Under the pieces are notes generated by a model that was given only the letters and a program-made list of their open reading frames with translations, did no database searches and was not told where the DNA came from. Of a DNA stretch of 64,000 nt, positions 11,480 to 22,277 are shown piece by piece (the first letter of the stretch is position 1; each line of letters begins with the position of its first letter). The stretch covers positions 33,200 to 97,199 of the forward strand of contig JAJVDF010000654.1 in the NCBI GenBank assembly GCA_022410635.1, given 5' to 3'. Source of the DNA: Tretioscincus oriximinensis. Lineage: Eukaryota > Chordata > Lepidosauria > Squamata > Gymnophthalmidae. The position numbers and the translations under genes were made by a program.

Positions 11480-12290
11480 CCAATTTAGGAACACAAGTAG
11501 ATATTAAACAAATATTCCACAGGAATTTTTCATATGAAGACACCGGCGTCAGAATGGGGCCTCAATTCAGAAATGGATTTGTTATGTTTTCTGTGAGAAA
11601 TGTATGTACAATGGTGCATATGCCTAAATTGGGTTGCTTAGACATAGGCTGCTTCCCCATTACAACCTTAATAAGGTTATTTTTATTAAATCCGAACGAC
11701 ACATCTGAGAGTATGTCTCCACTCACTCACACTGTTTCTTATTTCTTTGTAACATTCCCTGGTAACCTCATGGCATCAGATGCTCTATAAGTCACCGCTG
11801 CGCATTTTTTACTACAATTCACATCATTCTCAGCAAGCTTTGAGCCAATGAGCTTTTTACAGCTAACCTGAGTTCAAATTACTGAATGTTCCCACTAACC
11901 AATCTTTCGCACTTAAATGAAGTTCACTGCAGAAATGAGGAAAATGAACTAACAGAAAAAGCAGGACCACAAGCATTTTCAGTGAGGAACTCTGAAACGC
12001 CGTGAAGGAATGGGGCGATTTCTACTTCATGTTGCTACTACCTCACTAAAAATCCTTAATGGGGATGTCGCCATAGTAAGATTTCTGTGGTCAGCTGTAG
12101 CCTTTTAACAAGAAAAAGACAGATGTTATACATCAGCAGATATCGGTTTATAAGAGAAGCATTTCCTCTAGGAGTTATGGCTCAACTTTGCTGCTTGTTC
12201 CTATAAGAAAATGTATGGATAATGGTACTAGTAAGTAATTGATGTTTTCAGAGCTGTATTTTAGGTTTATAACACCCCTGTGTGGATCAT
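11480..12290. other. Spacer, nothing recognised
   Basis: Unstructured A/T-rich sequence with only short chance frames. Confidence 0.45.
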
Positions 12291-12295
12291 TTACA

Positions 12296-12498
12296 TTATG
12301 TCTGGATGTTGCCTCTGGAATGGAGCAACAGGCAGGACTCCTGAAATACCATTTGCAGGGAGAAAAGAACAGGAGCATATTTTGCTTTCCTCTGTTCAGA
12401 CTGCCCAGGTGCATCTGGTGGGCCTCTGTGTGACACAGAATGCTGGACTACGTGGGCTGTGGCCTGATCCAGTATGGCTCTTCTTATGTTCTTATGTC
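12296..12498 (+). mobile_element. CR1-a LINE 3' UTR
   Basis: It runs from 'gtctggatgttgcctctgga' to the tail 'ttcttatgttcttatg'. The block 'ctgcccaggtgcatctggtg' is shared with 15.7 and 24.9 kb. Confidence 0.75.
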
Positions 12499-12540
12499 CC
12501 CCTCATCCCTCCGCTAATTCCAGTTCCCTCTATTGCATAA

Positions 12541-13520
12541 CACCAGGGGGAATCCCTTGAAGCTGATGGGCAGAAGAGTGAGGACTAGGGCTGCCATCTT
12601 TTGGCAGCCCAAAACCGGGACGGGGTGGGGTGGGGGTGCGTGCACGCGCGTGCACTCATACGGACGCTTCTGGTGAGACAGGCAGAACCTCTCTTCTGCC
12701 TGTCTCACCATGAGTGTCCGTGTGTGTGCGTGCGTGTGTGCGTAGCTGCTCCAATGCCGGAGGCGGGTTTTTGCGCGCCTGCTAGCGCCAACTCGCCTCT
12801 AGCGGAGGAAAAATGTCTGAGTTTGTGACAGGAGAACAGTGCTGCCCTCCTATCACAAACCCAGGCGTTTTTCCTTTGCTGGAGGCGAGTTGGCGCGCTT
12901 TGCAAAGCCCCGCCTCCAGCATTGGAGCAGGTACGGCACGCTCCGAGGTTCCTTCTAGGACCCCGGAAAGCATTGCTCAGGCTGCAGCCGTCAGCTCTGA
13001 CGGCTGCTTTGCCTTTAAAATCCTGCATTTTACATTCCCTGATGCAGCATCGGGGAATGTAAAAAGCTGGGATTTTAACTTAAAACCCGGAGGGGACTAT
13101 ATTTTAGTCCCCCAAACCGGGATTGTCCCGCTTTCCCGGGACTTATGGCAACCCTAGTGAGGACAGAGAAGGGAAAGTATTTTTTCACCCGGAGGGTCAT
13201 CGGTCTTTGGAATTTACTTCCAGAAGAAGTGGTGGTAGCCAACAGCCTGGATAGCTTTAAGAGAGGATTAGACATGTTCATGGATGCCAAGGGTATAAAT
13301 AGCTACTATGCTGAAAATCTTGATATTGCCTCCAAGATGGAGCAACAGGCAGGATTTCTGAAATGCCATTTGTAGGAAGTCGAGAATAGATGCATATTTT
13401 GCCGTCTTCTGTTCCAGAGTGCCCAGGGGCAATTGGTGGGTCTCTGTGTGAGACAGAATGCTGGACTAGATGGGCTCCAGCCACATTCATCAGGGCTCCT
13501 CTTAGGTTCTTGTGTTCTTA
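12541..13520 (+). mobile_element. CR1-a LINE 3' end, split by hAT-1
   Basis: The first part (12541-12585) encodes TRGNPLKLMG. Coding resumes after 13156 as [20 protein letters not shown] and continues to MDAKGINSYY, then the 3' UTR with 'taggttcttgtgttctta'. Removing the hAT element and one duplication copy restores a continuous LINE. Confidence 0.85.
12586..13156. mobile_element. hAT-1 nonautonomous element, copy a
   Basis: Termini are TAGGGCTGCCAT and 'atggcaaccctA'. The flanks are GTGAGGAC at 12578-12585 and 13157-13164, an exact 8-bp duplication. Inside are two hairpins: 'tgagacaggcagaacc' with its complement near 12670-12710, and 'tgtgacaggagaacag' with 'tctgagtttg' sequences near 12820-12860. 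No transposase is encoded. This is the longest uninterrupted copy (571 bp). Confidence 0.9.
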
Positions 13521-13944
13521 AAGTTCAGTATCTGAATCCAAACACGTGGGTGTAAGCCAGGCCATTGTGGGTGATTCAATATAGGTGTAATCATCTCAAG
13601 CAATGGTGATACAAAATCAACCTGCAAAACTTCTACAAAATTCATACACTTACTATGTTTGTATATGTCAATTTGAAATTTATTATTTATTTATTATATT
13701 TGACCAATAGAAACATGTTTATAAGTCTTTGTAGTTTGTTTTCTTAGCTTAAATGCAGTAAGTTGATTTGGTGTTTTGTCCTGCTTGGTTATGTCAAGTC
13801 AAAAGATTTGATCTTTTTACTTTAAATTGCCCCGAGACTTTTGGATATAGAAATGCAGACTGACTGTGGTGTGGTCTAAAAGAAACTGGTGAGTTAATAA
13901 GCAAGATAGGATGTTGGGGTGGATAAACTGTGTGGACTAATCCA

Positions 13945-14050
13945 GAAGCAACTGGAGGGCACTGTGGACTGTGAGCCTTTGGGCAAAAAAACACCTTGTA
14001 AGCTGCTTTGAGCCCCTTTGGGTGAGAAAACCAGGGTATAAAAAGGCAGT
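13945..14050 (+). repeat. SINE 3' body leading into microsatellite
   Basis: 'ttgtaagctgctttgagccc' and 'ggtgagaaaaccagggtata' is the sense form of the tail seen in SINE copies. It runs directly into (TTC)n. Confidence 0.6.
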
Positions 14051-14242
14051 TTCTTCTTCTTCTTCTTCTTCTTCTTCTTCTTCTTCTTCTTCTTCTTCTT
14101 CTTCTTCTTCTTCTTCTTCTTCTTCTTCTTCTTCTTCTTCTTCTTCTTTTTCTTCTTTTTCTTCTTTTTCTTCTTTTTCTTCTTTTTCTTCTTTTTCTTC
14201 TTCTACTACTACTACTACTACTATTACTACTACTACTACTAC

Positions 14243-14322
<80 letters not shown>
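14051..14322. repeat. Compound microsatellite (TTC)n-(TTTTTCTTC)n-(TAC)n-(TAT)n
   Basis: About 100 bases of pure TTC are followed by a TTTTTCTT-type higher repeat, then CTA units, then about 75 bases of TTA. The long Ser/Asn/Arg frames on the two strands are translations of this repeat, not genes. Confidence 0.95.
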
Positions 14323-14329
14323 NTCTNCA

Positions 14330-15180
14330 AATCNCNTGTCCTTTTCCTGCCCTCTTTNACTGCTATCATGTTTCTTCTCTGAACTTTACAGTTAAGGTGA
14401 CCATTGATTATGGATCCAATTTTACTTGGCTACAACGATTTCTGGCACCACAATGCAGGCAGGGCTTGAATCACTTCACTTGACTGGGCATTTCAAGCAT
14501 TTGAACTAAAAGTACGCTCCAAAGCCAGATATTCACATTCAAGTCAGTTGGGATAATGTCAGGCCAAATGAATAACCCCCTCGCCCACTGCATTCTTCTC
14601 TGTTCTCTGCCCACATCCAGAAACTGTGCTCTGCTGTAAGGGATGTGGCATTTTCTGCCTCTTCTGCTATCTCTGATCATGGAACTCCTTTGTGTACCCT
14701 GCGCTCCTTGGTTTTGGGAAAAGGAACTTCAAAGTGCAGAAGGGGAAGACATTTGGAACGGACTTTGCAATTTAGTTGGAACTGTGGGAAGGNCATAGTA
14801 AAACTGCACTTCTGACTCTTCCTGGCTGCTCTGTTTACTTATTTGCGTCATGGCGATTGGCCTTCTAATCAGTCACCACTATGTTGGGTTTATAACCCTT
14901 CCCCTTGCAACCTGCCATAGGCAGCTCCCCCCCAGCTGACTCNAAACCGGCCCCACCTGTCCAGAGCACACACATTGATGCCCACTCCAAACCACACGCA
15001 ACACGCCATAGCCACTGCAGCTTACCTCGATAACGATGGACAGGGAGCGTCCATCACCCCAACCTACGCCTGCATGTTTGTGGACTTTCCAATGGTGGTA
15101 TGATAATTATAAGGTCAGAATATCTAGCAAGGGATGTCAGATAACCTTAGAGGCTAACAAGAAAGGGGCAAGCAGTGTGA
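14330..15180. other. Spacer, nothing recognised
   Basis: Repeat-poor sequence with C-rich stretches around 14920-15010. No exon-like splice context was found. Confidence 0.4.
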
Positions 15181-15189
15181 GCTTTTCTA

Positions 15190-15480
15190 GACAGGTCTAA
15201 GCCATTTTTTTTTCTAGACCGTTCTTAAAGCCATTCAAGGTAGTTGCTGTTACCATCAATTCTGCATGAAAATTTCATAGACTGATGACCTGAGTGGGGA
15301 AAAAAATATTTCTGTTCCCCATCCTGAAACTTCTGCCCAACAACTTTAAATGGTGCCCAGTGATTCTAGTATTAATGTTTATAAAGAAAATATTTTTCCC
15401 CAAACATCTTTTCTACCCCATAAATGATTTTATATACTTCAATAAGATTGCATCTTAAACACTGGCTACATCCTCCCTAC
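15190..15480 (-). mobile_element. Old CR1-like LINE fragment
   Basis: The antisense order 'cttaaagccattcaagg', 'actgatgacctgagtggg' and 'atacttcaataagattgcat' parallels the CR1-a ORF end but is strongly diverged. Confidence 0.55.
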
Positions 15481-15645
15481 TATCTTTTATAGAAAGGTCT
15501 CTTTAAAAAACCTCAATAAATAGGATGTACACTTTCTCCACACACAGCGTGGGAAATTCCAGTCTCATTGGCTGCTGCACCCCCTTGTTACAGGGTGGGA
15601 GGAAACAAAGAGAAAAGAAGCCTCAGTTTAAAATCCTCAGATTTT

Positions 15646-15797
15646 ACCATTTGCAGGGAGTCACGAACAGGAGCAGCATATTTTGCTTTCCTCTGTTCGG
15701 ACTGCCCAGGTGCATCTGGTGGGCCTTTGTGTGACACTGAATGCTGGACTCGATGGGCTGTGGCCTGATCCAGTATGGCTCTTCTTATGTTCTTATG
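15646..15797 (+). mobile_element. CR1-a LINE 3' UTR
   Basis: 'accatttgcagggagtcac' through 'cttcttatgttcttatg'. Confidence 0.75.
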
Positions 15798-16319
15798 ATG
15801 TTATTTGGGAAGGAGAGATAATTTTTAAAATACTATATTTTCCTTGCCTAAAGTTATCAAGGAAAACAGCTTTTCTATGCCCTGCATGGCTGCAAGGAAC
15901 TGGGTGGTAGGGCTGGAGCTCCTGCAAGGTATTGCAGTGCAGTCTACATGGCGGAGTTATGATGCAAAGGCAGGACATCATGCTACGGAATCAGCATAAA
16001 AGGAGTAGGAGGAAAAAACATAATATTGGACCTTCTTACTGCTACAATTGTACAATCCCTGCAATTAAATGAGGCAACTCCCATAATTACACCATAACAG
16101 CATGAAGAAAATTCCATCTGGAAATACCCATTGCCTTTCAAGGATAAAGAGACCTAGCTATTGCAGCCTGGTTTTATAAGGGAGGCATTCCAGCCCTTTG
16201 ATATATCTTGCTTGTACCACTTGGACTTAAAAATCAGTGGCTTTTTCCACATCCAAGTGGCTTTCTACCGTTCATTTTGACAAATCGGTCTTGATAGAGC
16301 AAATTATCTCGTTGCCAAT

Positions 16320-16970
16320 TTGCTACTGAGCCCAATTACAGGTATTAACTCTAACCTACAAGGCCCTAAATACCTTGGGCCCGAAATATCTAAAGGAAGG
16401 CCTTCTCCCAAATCAATTTGCCTGTGCCTTAAGGTCTGCAGGGGAGGCCCTCCTGACTGTACACCTCTCTCAGTGACAAAGGAGGTGAGAACTCAGGATA
16501 AAGCATTCTCTGTGGCAGCCCCCAGGCTGTGAAACAGCCTCCCCCTTGAGGTGCATCAATTANTATCTTTGCATGCGNTCAGAACATGAAGACCTCACCT
16601 TTGCAAAAACGGCTCTCCCTTCCCTACTTGCAGATATTGCTGTTTTAATCAGCAAAGGAGCTAGCAGCACTTTGAGACTAACTTGAGAAAAGTGGTTGGC
16701 ATAAGCTTTCGTAGACAGGTCTACTTCTTCAGATGCTACAGATAGTCTGTAACTGGTAGCAGTTTCCTAGCATCTGAAGANGTAGACCTGTCTACGAAAG
16801 CTTATGCCAACCACTTTTCTCAAGTTAGTCTCAAAGTGCTGCTAGCTCCTTTGCTGGACTTTCTGCTAGACTAACACGGCTATTTCTCTGAAATTGACTG
16901 TTTTAATCAGTTCATTTGGTTTTTATTGTTGAGACCTTCGGGTACAGGGCGGCACAGGAATGTAAATAAA
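16320..16970 (+). mobile_element. L2-like LINE 3' end, split by RP-P
   Basis: It encodes YLGPEISKGRPSP and [15 protein letters not shown], an L2-like ORF C terminus. It continues 'cttgcagatattgctgtttt' up to 16652 and resumes at 16898-16970 with 'gagaccttcgggtacagggc'. Confidence 0.7.
16653..16897. mobile_element. Foldback element RP-P, copy 1
   Basis: CTGTTTTAATCAG flanks it at 16640-16652 and 16898-16910, a 13-bp duplication. Two arms of about 95 bases ('caaaggagctagcagcactt' to 'cttcagatgcta' and the reverse) surround a short spacer. A single-copy end 'agactaacacggctatttct' follows. No poly(A) tail is seen. Confidence 0.85.
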
Positions 16971-16999
16971 CCAGTAAATATGACCCAGTGCCGACCATT

Positions 17000-17980
17000 T
17001 TTGTGCTCATGTCACACCTGGGCAAAAAGGTTCCTAGAAGTTGTGATGCCAGAGGTTCGTTTTGAACAATCAGAAACGCGTCCCTCTGTTTTTTCACACT
17101 TTGCACTGGATGGATTGTTCTCAGTGACCTGGATGGAAAGGTGGAAGACAAGTTTCACTACAAAACGATTGTGTAAAATAGAAGAAAATATGCACCAGAA
17201 GAAGAAAACAGTCAAGTAGATCTTGGTTGCGTCCAAGCGCTTTCCTGAGGAAAANGAGACAGGGCTGTAGCGGTTGTTGAGGAGGAGAAGAAATATACAT
17301 GGATGCAGATCGCTAAGACCGTTTAAAGTTTATTATTCCATACATTTGATGCAGAGTTAATGGTGCAAGGGCAACAGGGGACGGTGGCACTGGGGCAAGG
17401 GAAACAATGTGCTACTTGCATAAATAATGCTGCAGAGCAGTTAATAGGTTGCATGCATACAAGGGCTCACTACACGCTCTTTCCAAACACCACGGAGGAA
17501 ATAATCATCGATAACTGGGAAAACAAAATGGAAGCAAGCGTATATAAAGTTCATGGGTTGGGGTGTGTTAGCCTCAGCGGTCTCAGTCTGAAGGGGTCAG
17601 GAAGGAACAGCGTCAACCAAACTGCGCAATGGGTAAGCAGTGAAATCCCATCTTCCCACCCCTGCAAAGTCTACCTGTGTCCCTACGTTCTCCGGCCACT
17701 CTCGGCCTGGTCCTACCTGGGTTCCTTCGCCTACCAACCAGGCAGTGAAAAAACATCCAGACGGTCCCTAAAATGGATAAATCGTTCTCCCCAACAGAAG
17801 GAACCTCGGTTTGGAAGCAGAGGAAAGGGCAAAAAAGCTTTACTCAGCAGCTCCTGAAAACAGAANCCGCTTTAGTTTCATCCGAGTGGTTCGCTTAGCC
17901 CACCGTTTTACTTCTTCTATTTTTAGTCTTTATTTATTAAAAATCCATCTGATGTCAAAAGTATGCAGAAATGCCCTCTT
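17000..17980. other. Spacer with unrecognised frames
   Basis: The frame at 17360-17857 (165 residues) has no recognised domain, splice signals or conservation I can point to. The interval matches no repeat family elsewhere in the window. A single-copy sequence or unknown element is possible. Confidence 0.35.
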
Positions 17981-17982
17981 TG

Positions 17983-18215
17983 TTGTGGACAAGGGTATAA
18001 ACAGCTACTAGGATGGATGTCTTGATGCTGCCTCTGGATTGGAGCAACAGGCAGTACTCTGGAAATGCCATTTGCAGGGTGTCAAGAACAGTTGAATATT
18101 TTGCCTTCTCTGTCCCAGACTGCCCAGGGGCAATTGGTGGGCCTCTNTGTGAGACAGAAGGCTGGACTAGNTGGGCTCTGGCCCAATCCAGCAGGGGTCC
18201 TCTTAGGTTCTTATG
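17983..18215 (+). mobile_element. CR1-a LINE 3' UTR
   Basis: 'gtggacaagggtataaacag' (end of ORF) to 'cctcttaggttcttatg'. Confidence 0.75.
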
Positions 18216-18269
18216 ACAAGAANAGCCTTGCCATTAAGTAAGAGAGAGTGCGCCCCCCTCCAGATGAGT

Positions 18270-18545
18270 TGTTTACATCTGGANTTTATTTTAGATTTGG
18301 AATACAACCCAATTGCCTGCCTGTCCTCACCTCTCTGNGTTATCAGAGGTAGGAGTTGATGTATCCATGGGGAATAGCATTCCCACTCCTTTGCACGTTC
18401 ATGTGCACAGTCTCCTGATTGGTTGTTCTTTCNCCCTCCTCTTGTATGTCTGCGCTCCAGTGCTCATGTTTTGCTTTAAATCTCAGTTGAATTTGTGCTT
18501 TTCCTGCCTGTCCCTCCTTGCGCACACCATACCACCTTATTTTTT
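18270..18545 (-). repeat. Interspersed repeat family G
   Basis: The reverse strand shares blocks with 58645-58905: 'caactgagatttaaagc' versus 'caactgagatttgaggc', and 'aacaaccaatcagg' versus 'agcaaccaatcaagg'. Class unknown. Confidence 0.5.
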
Positions 18546-18559
18546 TCAGGGAAGAATAA

Positions 18560-18770
18560 TAAGTTAATCTGTTTTTTATACCCCGCTTTTCTCATCCAAA
18601 GGGATTCAAAGTGCCTTACAAGCTTTTTTTTCACCCAAGNCTTACATTCCATCTTCCTCACCACTCTGTGATGGTCCCAATTTATCTAATCATAATTTAT
18701 TGCTTTCAAATAGCTGAGGCCTGAAGAGGGCGCTCACTCCTTCCACAGCCCTCTTATAGCAGCTTGTAGC
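18560..18770 (-). repeat. SINE-2 family
   Basis: It contains 'taccccgcttttctcatcc', 'aaagggattcaaagtgcc' and 'gaagagggcgctcactcc'. Copies at 22.4, 35.7 and 60.0 kb share the '(a)gggcgctcac' block. Confidence 0.55.
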
Positions 18771-18924
18771 GTCTATCCAGAAGACCCAAGGCAACAGGGC
18801 TTTTTAGTGAATTCATTGCTGAAATTGTATCAGCATGTGAGGCAGATTTGCCTTGATGTAACTACCATAGCTATAGAAATATCTCGTCTGGAGAGGCCCA
18901 GATTCAGAAAGCAATGGTGGTTCT

Positions 18925-19375
18925 TCATTCAACTAGGAGCTCCTGAACTACAACTCCCAGCAATTCCATCCTACTGCCAATAGAATGCTGGGAAGTATAA
19001 CTCAAGTAGGAACACCTGGGAAGGTCCATTAGTTGAACAGATCTGTCTAAAATAGTTTATAGTTAGGGTTACCAGGAAAAAGAAAAAGACAGGAGTTCTG
19101 CATCTTTTAATGGATGTGTAAAAGAAGGGCAGGTATTATAAATGCACTCTTGAAATGGCTTCTTTTTTACAACCACTAATGATGCACTTCCACCCTCCTT
19201 TTTTCCTAGCAACTCATTTATTTCCAAGACACCTGTTCTGCCTTGAATACTGATAGGCAGGGATTGTCCATCTAGTAGCTCCCCAGATGTTCCTGGGTTC
19301 ACTCTTCCGAAATAAATAGAATGCTAGAGGTTGTAGTCCTGGAACATCTGGAGGGTTACCTATTGGATGGCCCAT
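18925..19375. repeat. Two small foldback repeats
   Basis: 'ctgaactacaactcccagca' is mirrored by 'tgctgggaagtataactcaa' around 18940-19010. A second pair, 'ccccagatgttcctggg' and 'cctggaacatctggaggg', lies at 19280-19365. Both resemble hAT-4 at 26938. At 19066 the antisense start of an FB-J copy also occurs. Confidence 0.5.
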
Positions 19376-19509
19376 CTCAGGGGATGAGATAAAATCCTAT
19401 GTCCTGTTCAAATTTGAATAGACTTTATTTTATTGTGGGAATTTGGCATTCGGGCATAATCCAGATTTATATTTTCTGGGTCCATTTGAAGCTTATTCAT
19501 GGTATGGTG

Positions 19510-19665
19510 CTTTAGGCATTAGCCCACTGAGCCTTATCTCAGGATAGAGCTTGGCCATCCACATGCTGGTGTATATTATGGCAGGCCCCATTCAGGGCCT
19601 GCCATAATCTATATCAGCATGTAGATGGCAGGATCCTACTCCACAATATAACCCAGAATAAGAGT
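19510..19665. mobile_element. Foldback element FB-B, copy 1
   Basis: 'gccatccacatgctggtgta' ... 'ttatggcaggcccc' folds onto 'gggcctgccataat' ... 'cagcatgtagatggc'. The outer ends 'gagccttatctcagg' and 'cccagaataagag' pair less well. Confidence 0.75.
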
Positions 19666-19919
19666 TTGTGTGTTCAAATAGACCTCGTGAAACAGACGTT
19701 TGGATTATTCTGCATGAACGAAACACATTATTATTATTATTTTTAAAAATAGGAGTAAATAATCTTGATTGCTTTTGGATGCCTTTTGCTCATCCAGGGT
19801 TGTTCCATAGTTTTGAGCTGCCTTCCTTCTTGTTGCAACATCTGCTTCTATTCCATCTGCAGTCCTGAAGAACTGGAATAAACTGGGGTGATGTGGGGAA
19901 TTCCAGGTTTTTATTTTTT

Positions 19920-20122
19920 GTTTTAGTCCAGTTCTTCCAAACTGACAACAGATTAACAGCACCTTGAAGTTATCACAAGAAACCAATGTCAGTGGAAAAG
20001 AGGAATTTTCACCAGATGTTGCAGACATTATAAGCTGCAATTGTTGGAAAAAAGATTTCCTCTTTTTCACACTGATTAAAGATGCAAAACTCCTGTCCTG
20101 GATTTTTGTGGTAACCCTCACC
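19920..20122. mobile_element. Foldback element FB-J
   Basis: 'ggaaaagaggaattttcacc' and 'cagacattataagctgc' lead into 'agatttcctctttttcac' and 'gatgcaaaactcctgtcc', ending 'tggtaaccct'. Copies at 29506, 43490, 46017 and 51885 match. The ends resemble TAGGGTTACCA, suggesting a hAT relationship. Confidence 0.6.
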
Positions 20123-20123
20123 T

Positions 20124-20354
20124 ACTTAGAAGAAGAGTCAGTTTTTATACCCCACTTTTCTCAACTCGAAGGGAATCAAAGCGGCTTACATAACCACCTT
20201 AACTTCTCAAGCAGACACCTTGTGAAGTAGGTGGGGCTGAGAAAGCTCCCTGTGGCTAGTCCAAGGTCTCTTTTGTGGCTTTGTGGAAGAATGAAGAATC
20301 AAACTGGGAGACTTCCAGATAAGAGTCTGATGCTCTAACCACCACACCAGACTT
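20124..20354 (-). repeat. SINE-1
   Basis: Nearly complete: 'aagaagagtcagtttttata', 'cagacaccttgtgaagtagg', 'ctagtccaaggtctc', and the antisense head 'ctctaaccaccacaccagac'. It lies just beyond the SOX10 3' end. Confidence 0.75.
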
Positions 20355-20699
20355 AAGAGAAACCTGTTAGTATTAATGGGAACATGTGATGTAAGCAGGA
20401 AGCAACAGGATCTTCTCACATGTGCTTGGACTTCGGCAGACTGGTGTGCAGCGTTTGTGTCTGTTCGTGCCTTCCACCCCGAGTACGATCGTGGCACAGA
20501 AATAATCTTGGCACATTTTCATGTCAGAGGATGTCATTGACGGTTTCACTTCCCACCACGTTTTCTGCTTTCCCTCACACCCTCTGCACACAGCTGCGCA
20601 TAACTTTCACAGACAAACACACTGATAAGCACCCCCCGGGAGGGGTCAGGGGAAGCAATGGAGCATGGGAAAGATGGCTGAGGTGAGCGGGGGAAGCTT

Positions 20700-21567
20700 A
20701 GAAGAAAACCACAAAGCAGCACTGGAAACAAAACTAGGAATACAAAATGTTCATACAACAAAATAGGATTCAGTCTCCTTCGCCTCTTATGGCCCGAGGG
20801 ACCAATGTGGGATGCATGTGCTTACATGCAGTGTTGCAAAGGCGGTCGGAGCGTATATGCAGTTCCTGAGTCCCACATACTGTGGAGTTAAGTCTCAAGA
20901 GAGCCGGGCAGCAGATAGATGGCGGCATGGATAAGGGAAAGTGGGCGCAGGTGAAGCAAGCTCAACACGGTCTTCCAATGGGGATCGGCATTTCATGCGC
21001 GTGCAACTGTGAAGCAGGAACATCCTGTAGCATTGTCCACCACAGGCAGTATCTCGCCCTACTTCTCCTCTTGCTTTGTTACGATGGACGAAGAAGAGTC
21101 ANGCTACACCCACCGCAGGTAGCAAAGTCACGGTTATTGTTGACTTCCTAAATCATAAGGCAGAGAGTTTGGCTAGTTTGTGGGGAGGAGAAGCGAGGGA
21201 GTCACTTCCCAATTTTGGTTGGGTGCGGGTTCTGTTTGTTGGTCTGTTTTGAAGCCCTTCTGCCCAACAAGAACCTGCCACGCCCAGTTGCTCCACGCCT
21301 AGAATTCGTCCTCATCTAGAAGGCCCGTGGGATCTCGGAAGCCGATCGGGGAGCAGGAGGTGTGGGGAGTGAGGGGTGGGGGGTGGGGACCTTCCTCCGG
21401 CCAGGTGAGCCCATCGATCGCTGCGGTCAAGAGAGAGCCGCACGTGCCCGGGCACATTCTATGGGTTCTGGCAACTGGATTGCACCAAAGGAACTCGTAG
21501 GCTCGTACTCTGGGGCTGATTCTTCGGAGCCTTCCCGCCGCTGCTTTGGGTCGCCGCTCCCCGTTTC
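20700..21567 (-). other. SOX10: SOX10 3' UTR (extent inferred)
   Basis: About 0.87 kb of repeat-free sequence directly follows the stop codon, and the first repeat is the SINE-1 at 20354. I see no AATAAA or ATTAAA on the minus strand in this interval. The true cleavage site is therefore undetermined, and a variant signal or a longer UTR is possible. Confidence 0.5.
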
Positions 21568-22277
21568 CTAGGGTCTCGAGAGAGTCGTGTACACGGGCTG
21601 CTCCCAGTGTGTGGGGCTGTGAGACTGTGGCACAGAGGGTGCCGGGTCAGAGATGGCAGTGTACAGGGGCCGCTGGGAGGGCCCCATATAGGAGAAGGCC
21701 GAGTAGAGGCCGGAAGCCTGGCTGGAGTGGCTGTAATAGGGCCCTGAGGGTTGATGGTCAGGGTAGTCAAACTGGGGCCTGGATATAGTTGGGAAAGCTG
21801 ACCCGTAGTGGGGCAGGCTGAGGGAGGTGTACGCTATCTGAGAAGTGGATGGCTGGTCAGTGTAATGGCCTCCTGGAGTAGAACCCTCTGTTTTCACTTG
21901 CGCCTTGGAGTCGACCACCGACGATGTGGCAGCAGCCAGGGAGACGCCATGCTGCTTGGAGATCCAGGCCGAGTGTCCGCTGGCCGCCGCCAGGGCACTC
22001 CCGAGGCCATAGCTGGCTGCTGTGGCATAGCCACCAACGTGGCCTGGGTGGGCAGCATGTCCATTCGGAGGCAAGTACTGGTCAAACTCGTTGACGTCAA
22101 AGGGCTCCATGTTGGACATCACCTCGTGGCTGATCTCCCCGATGTCCACGTTGCCAAAGTCGATGTGCGGCTTCCCTCCTTCCCCTAGGGGGCGCCCCTC
22201 CCGCTTGGAGTCAACCTTACCGGACTGCAGTTCAGTCTTGGGAGTTGTTGGGGGTGTTGGGGGTCCATGGCTGTGNC
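21568..22277 (-). CDS. SOX10: SOX10 coding exon 3 (K2 and C-terminal transactivation)
   Basis: It encodes residues 226-461. The 3' splice site is 'cccctggcag' read on the minus strand, ending at 22278. Two bases complete the Gly226 codon; one of these (22276) is an undetermined base, which does not change the amino acid. His227 replaces the Gln of the human protein. The TAG stop is at 21568-21570. Confidence 0.96.

Noticed and set aside
13794..14483. Long poly-Asn/Ser/Arg and poly-Ser/Ile frames on both strands
   Set aside because: They are translations of the compound TTC/TAC/TAT microsatellite.
17360..17857. 165-codon open frame
   Set aside because: No recognised domain, splice signals or family match. 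Chance occurrence cannot be excluded, and nothing supports a gene.
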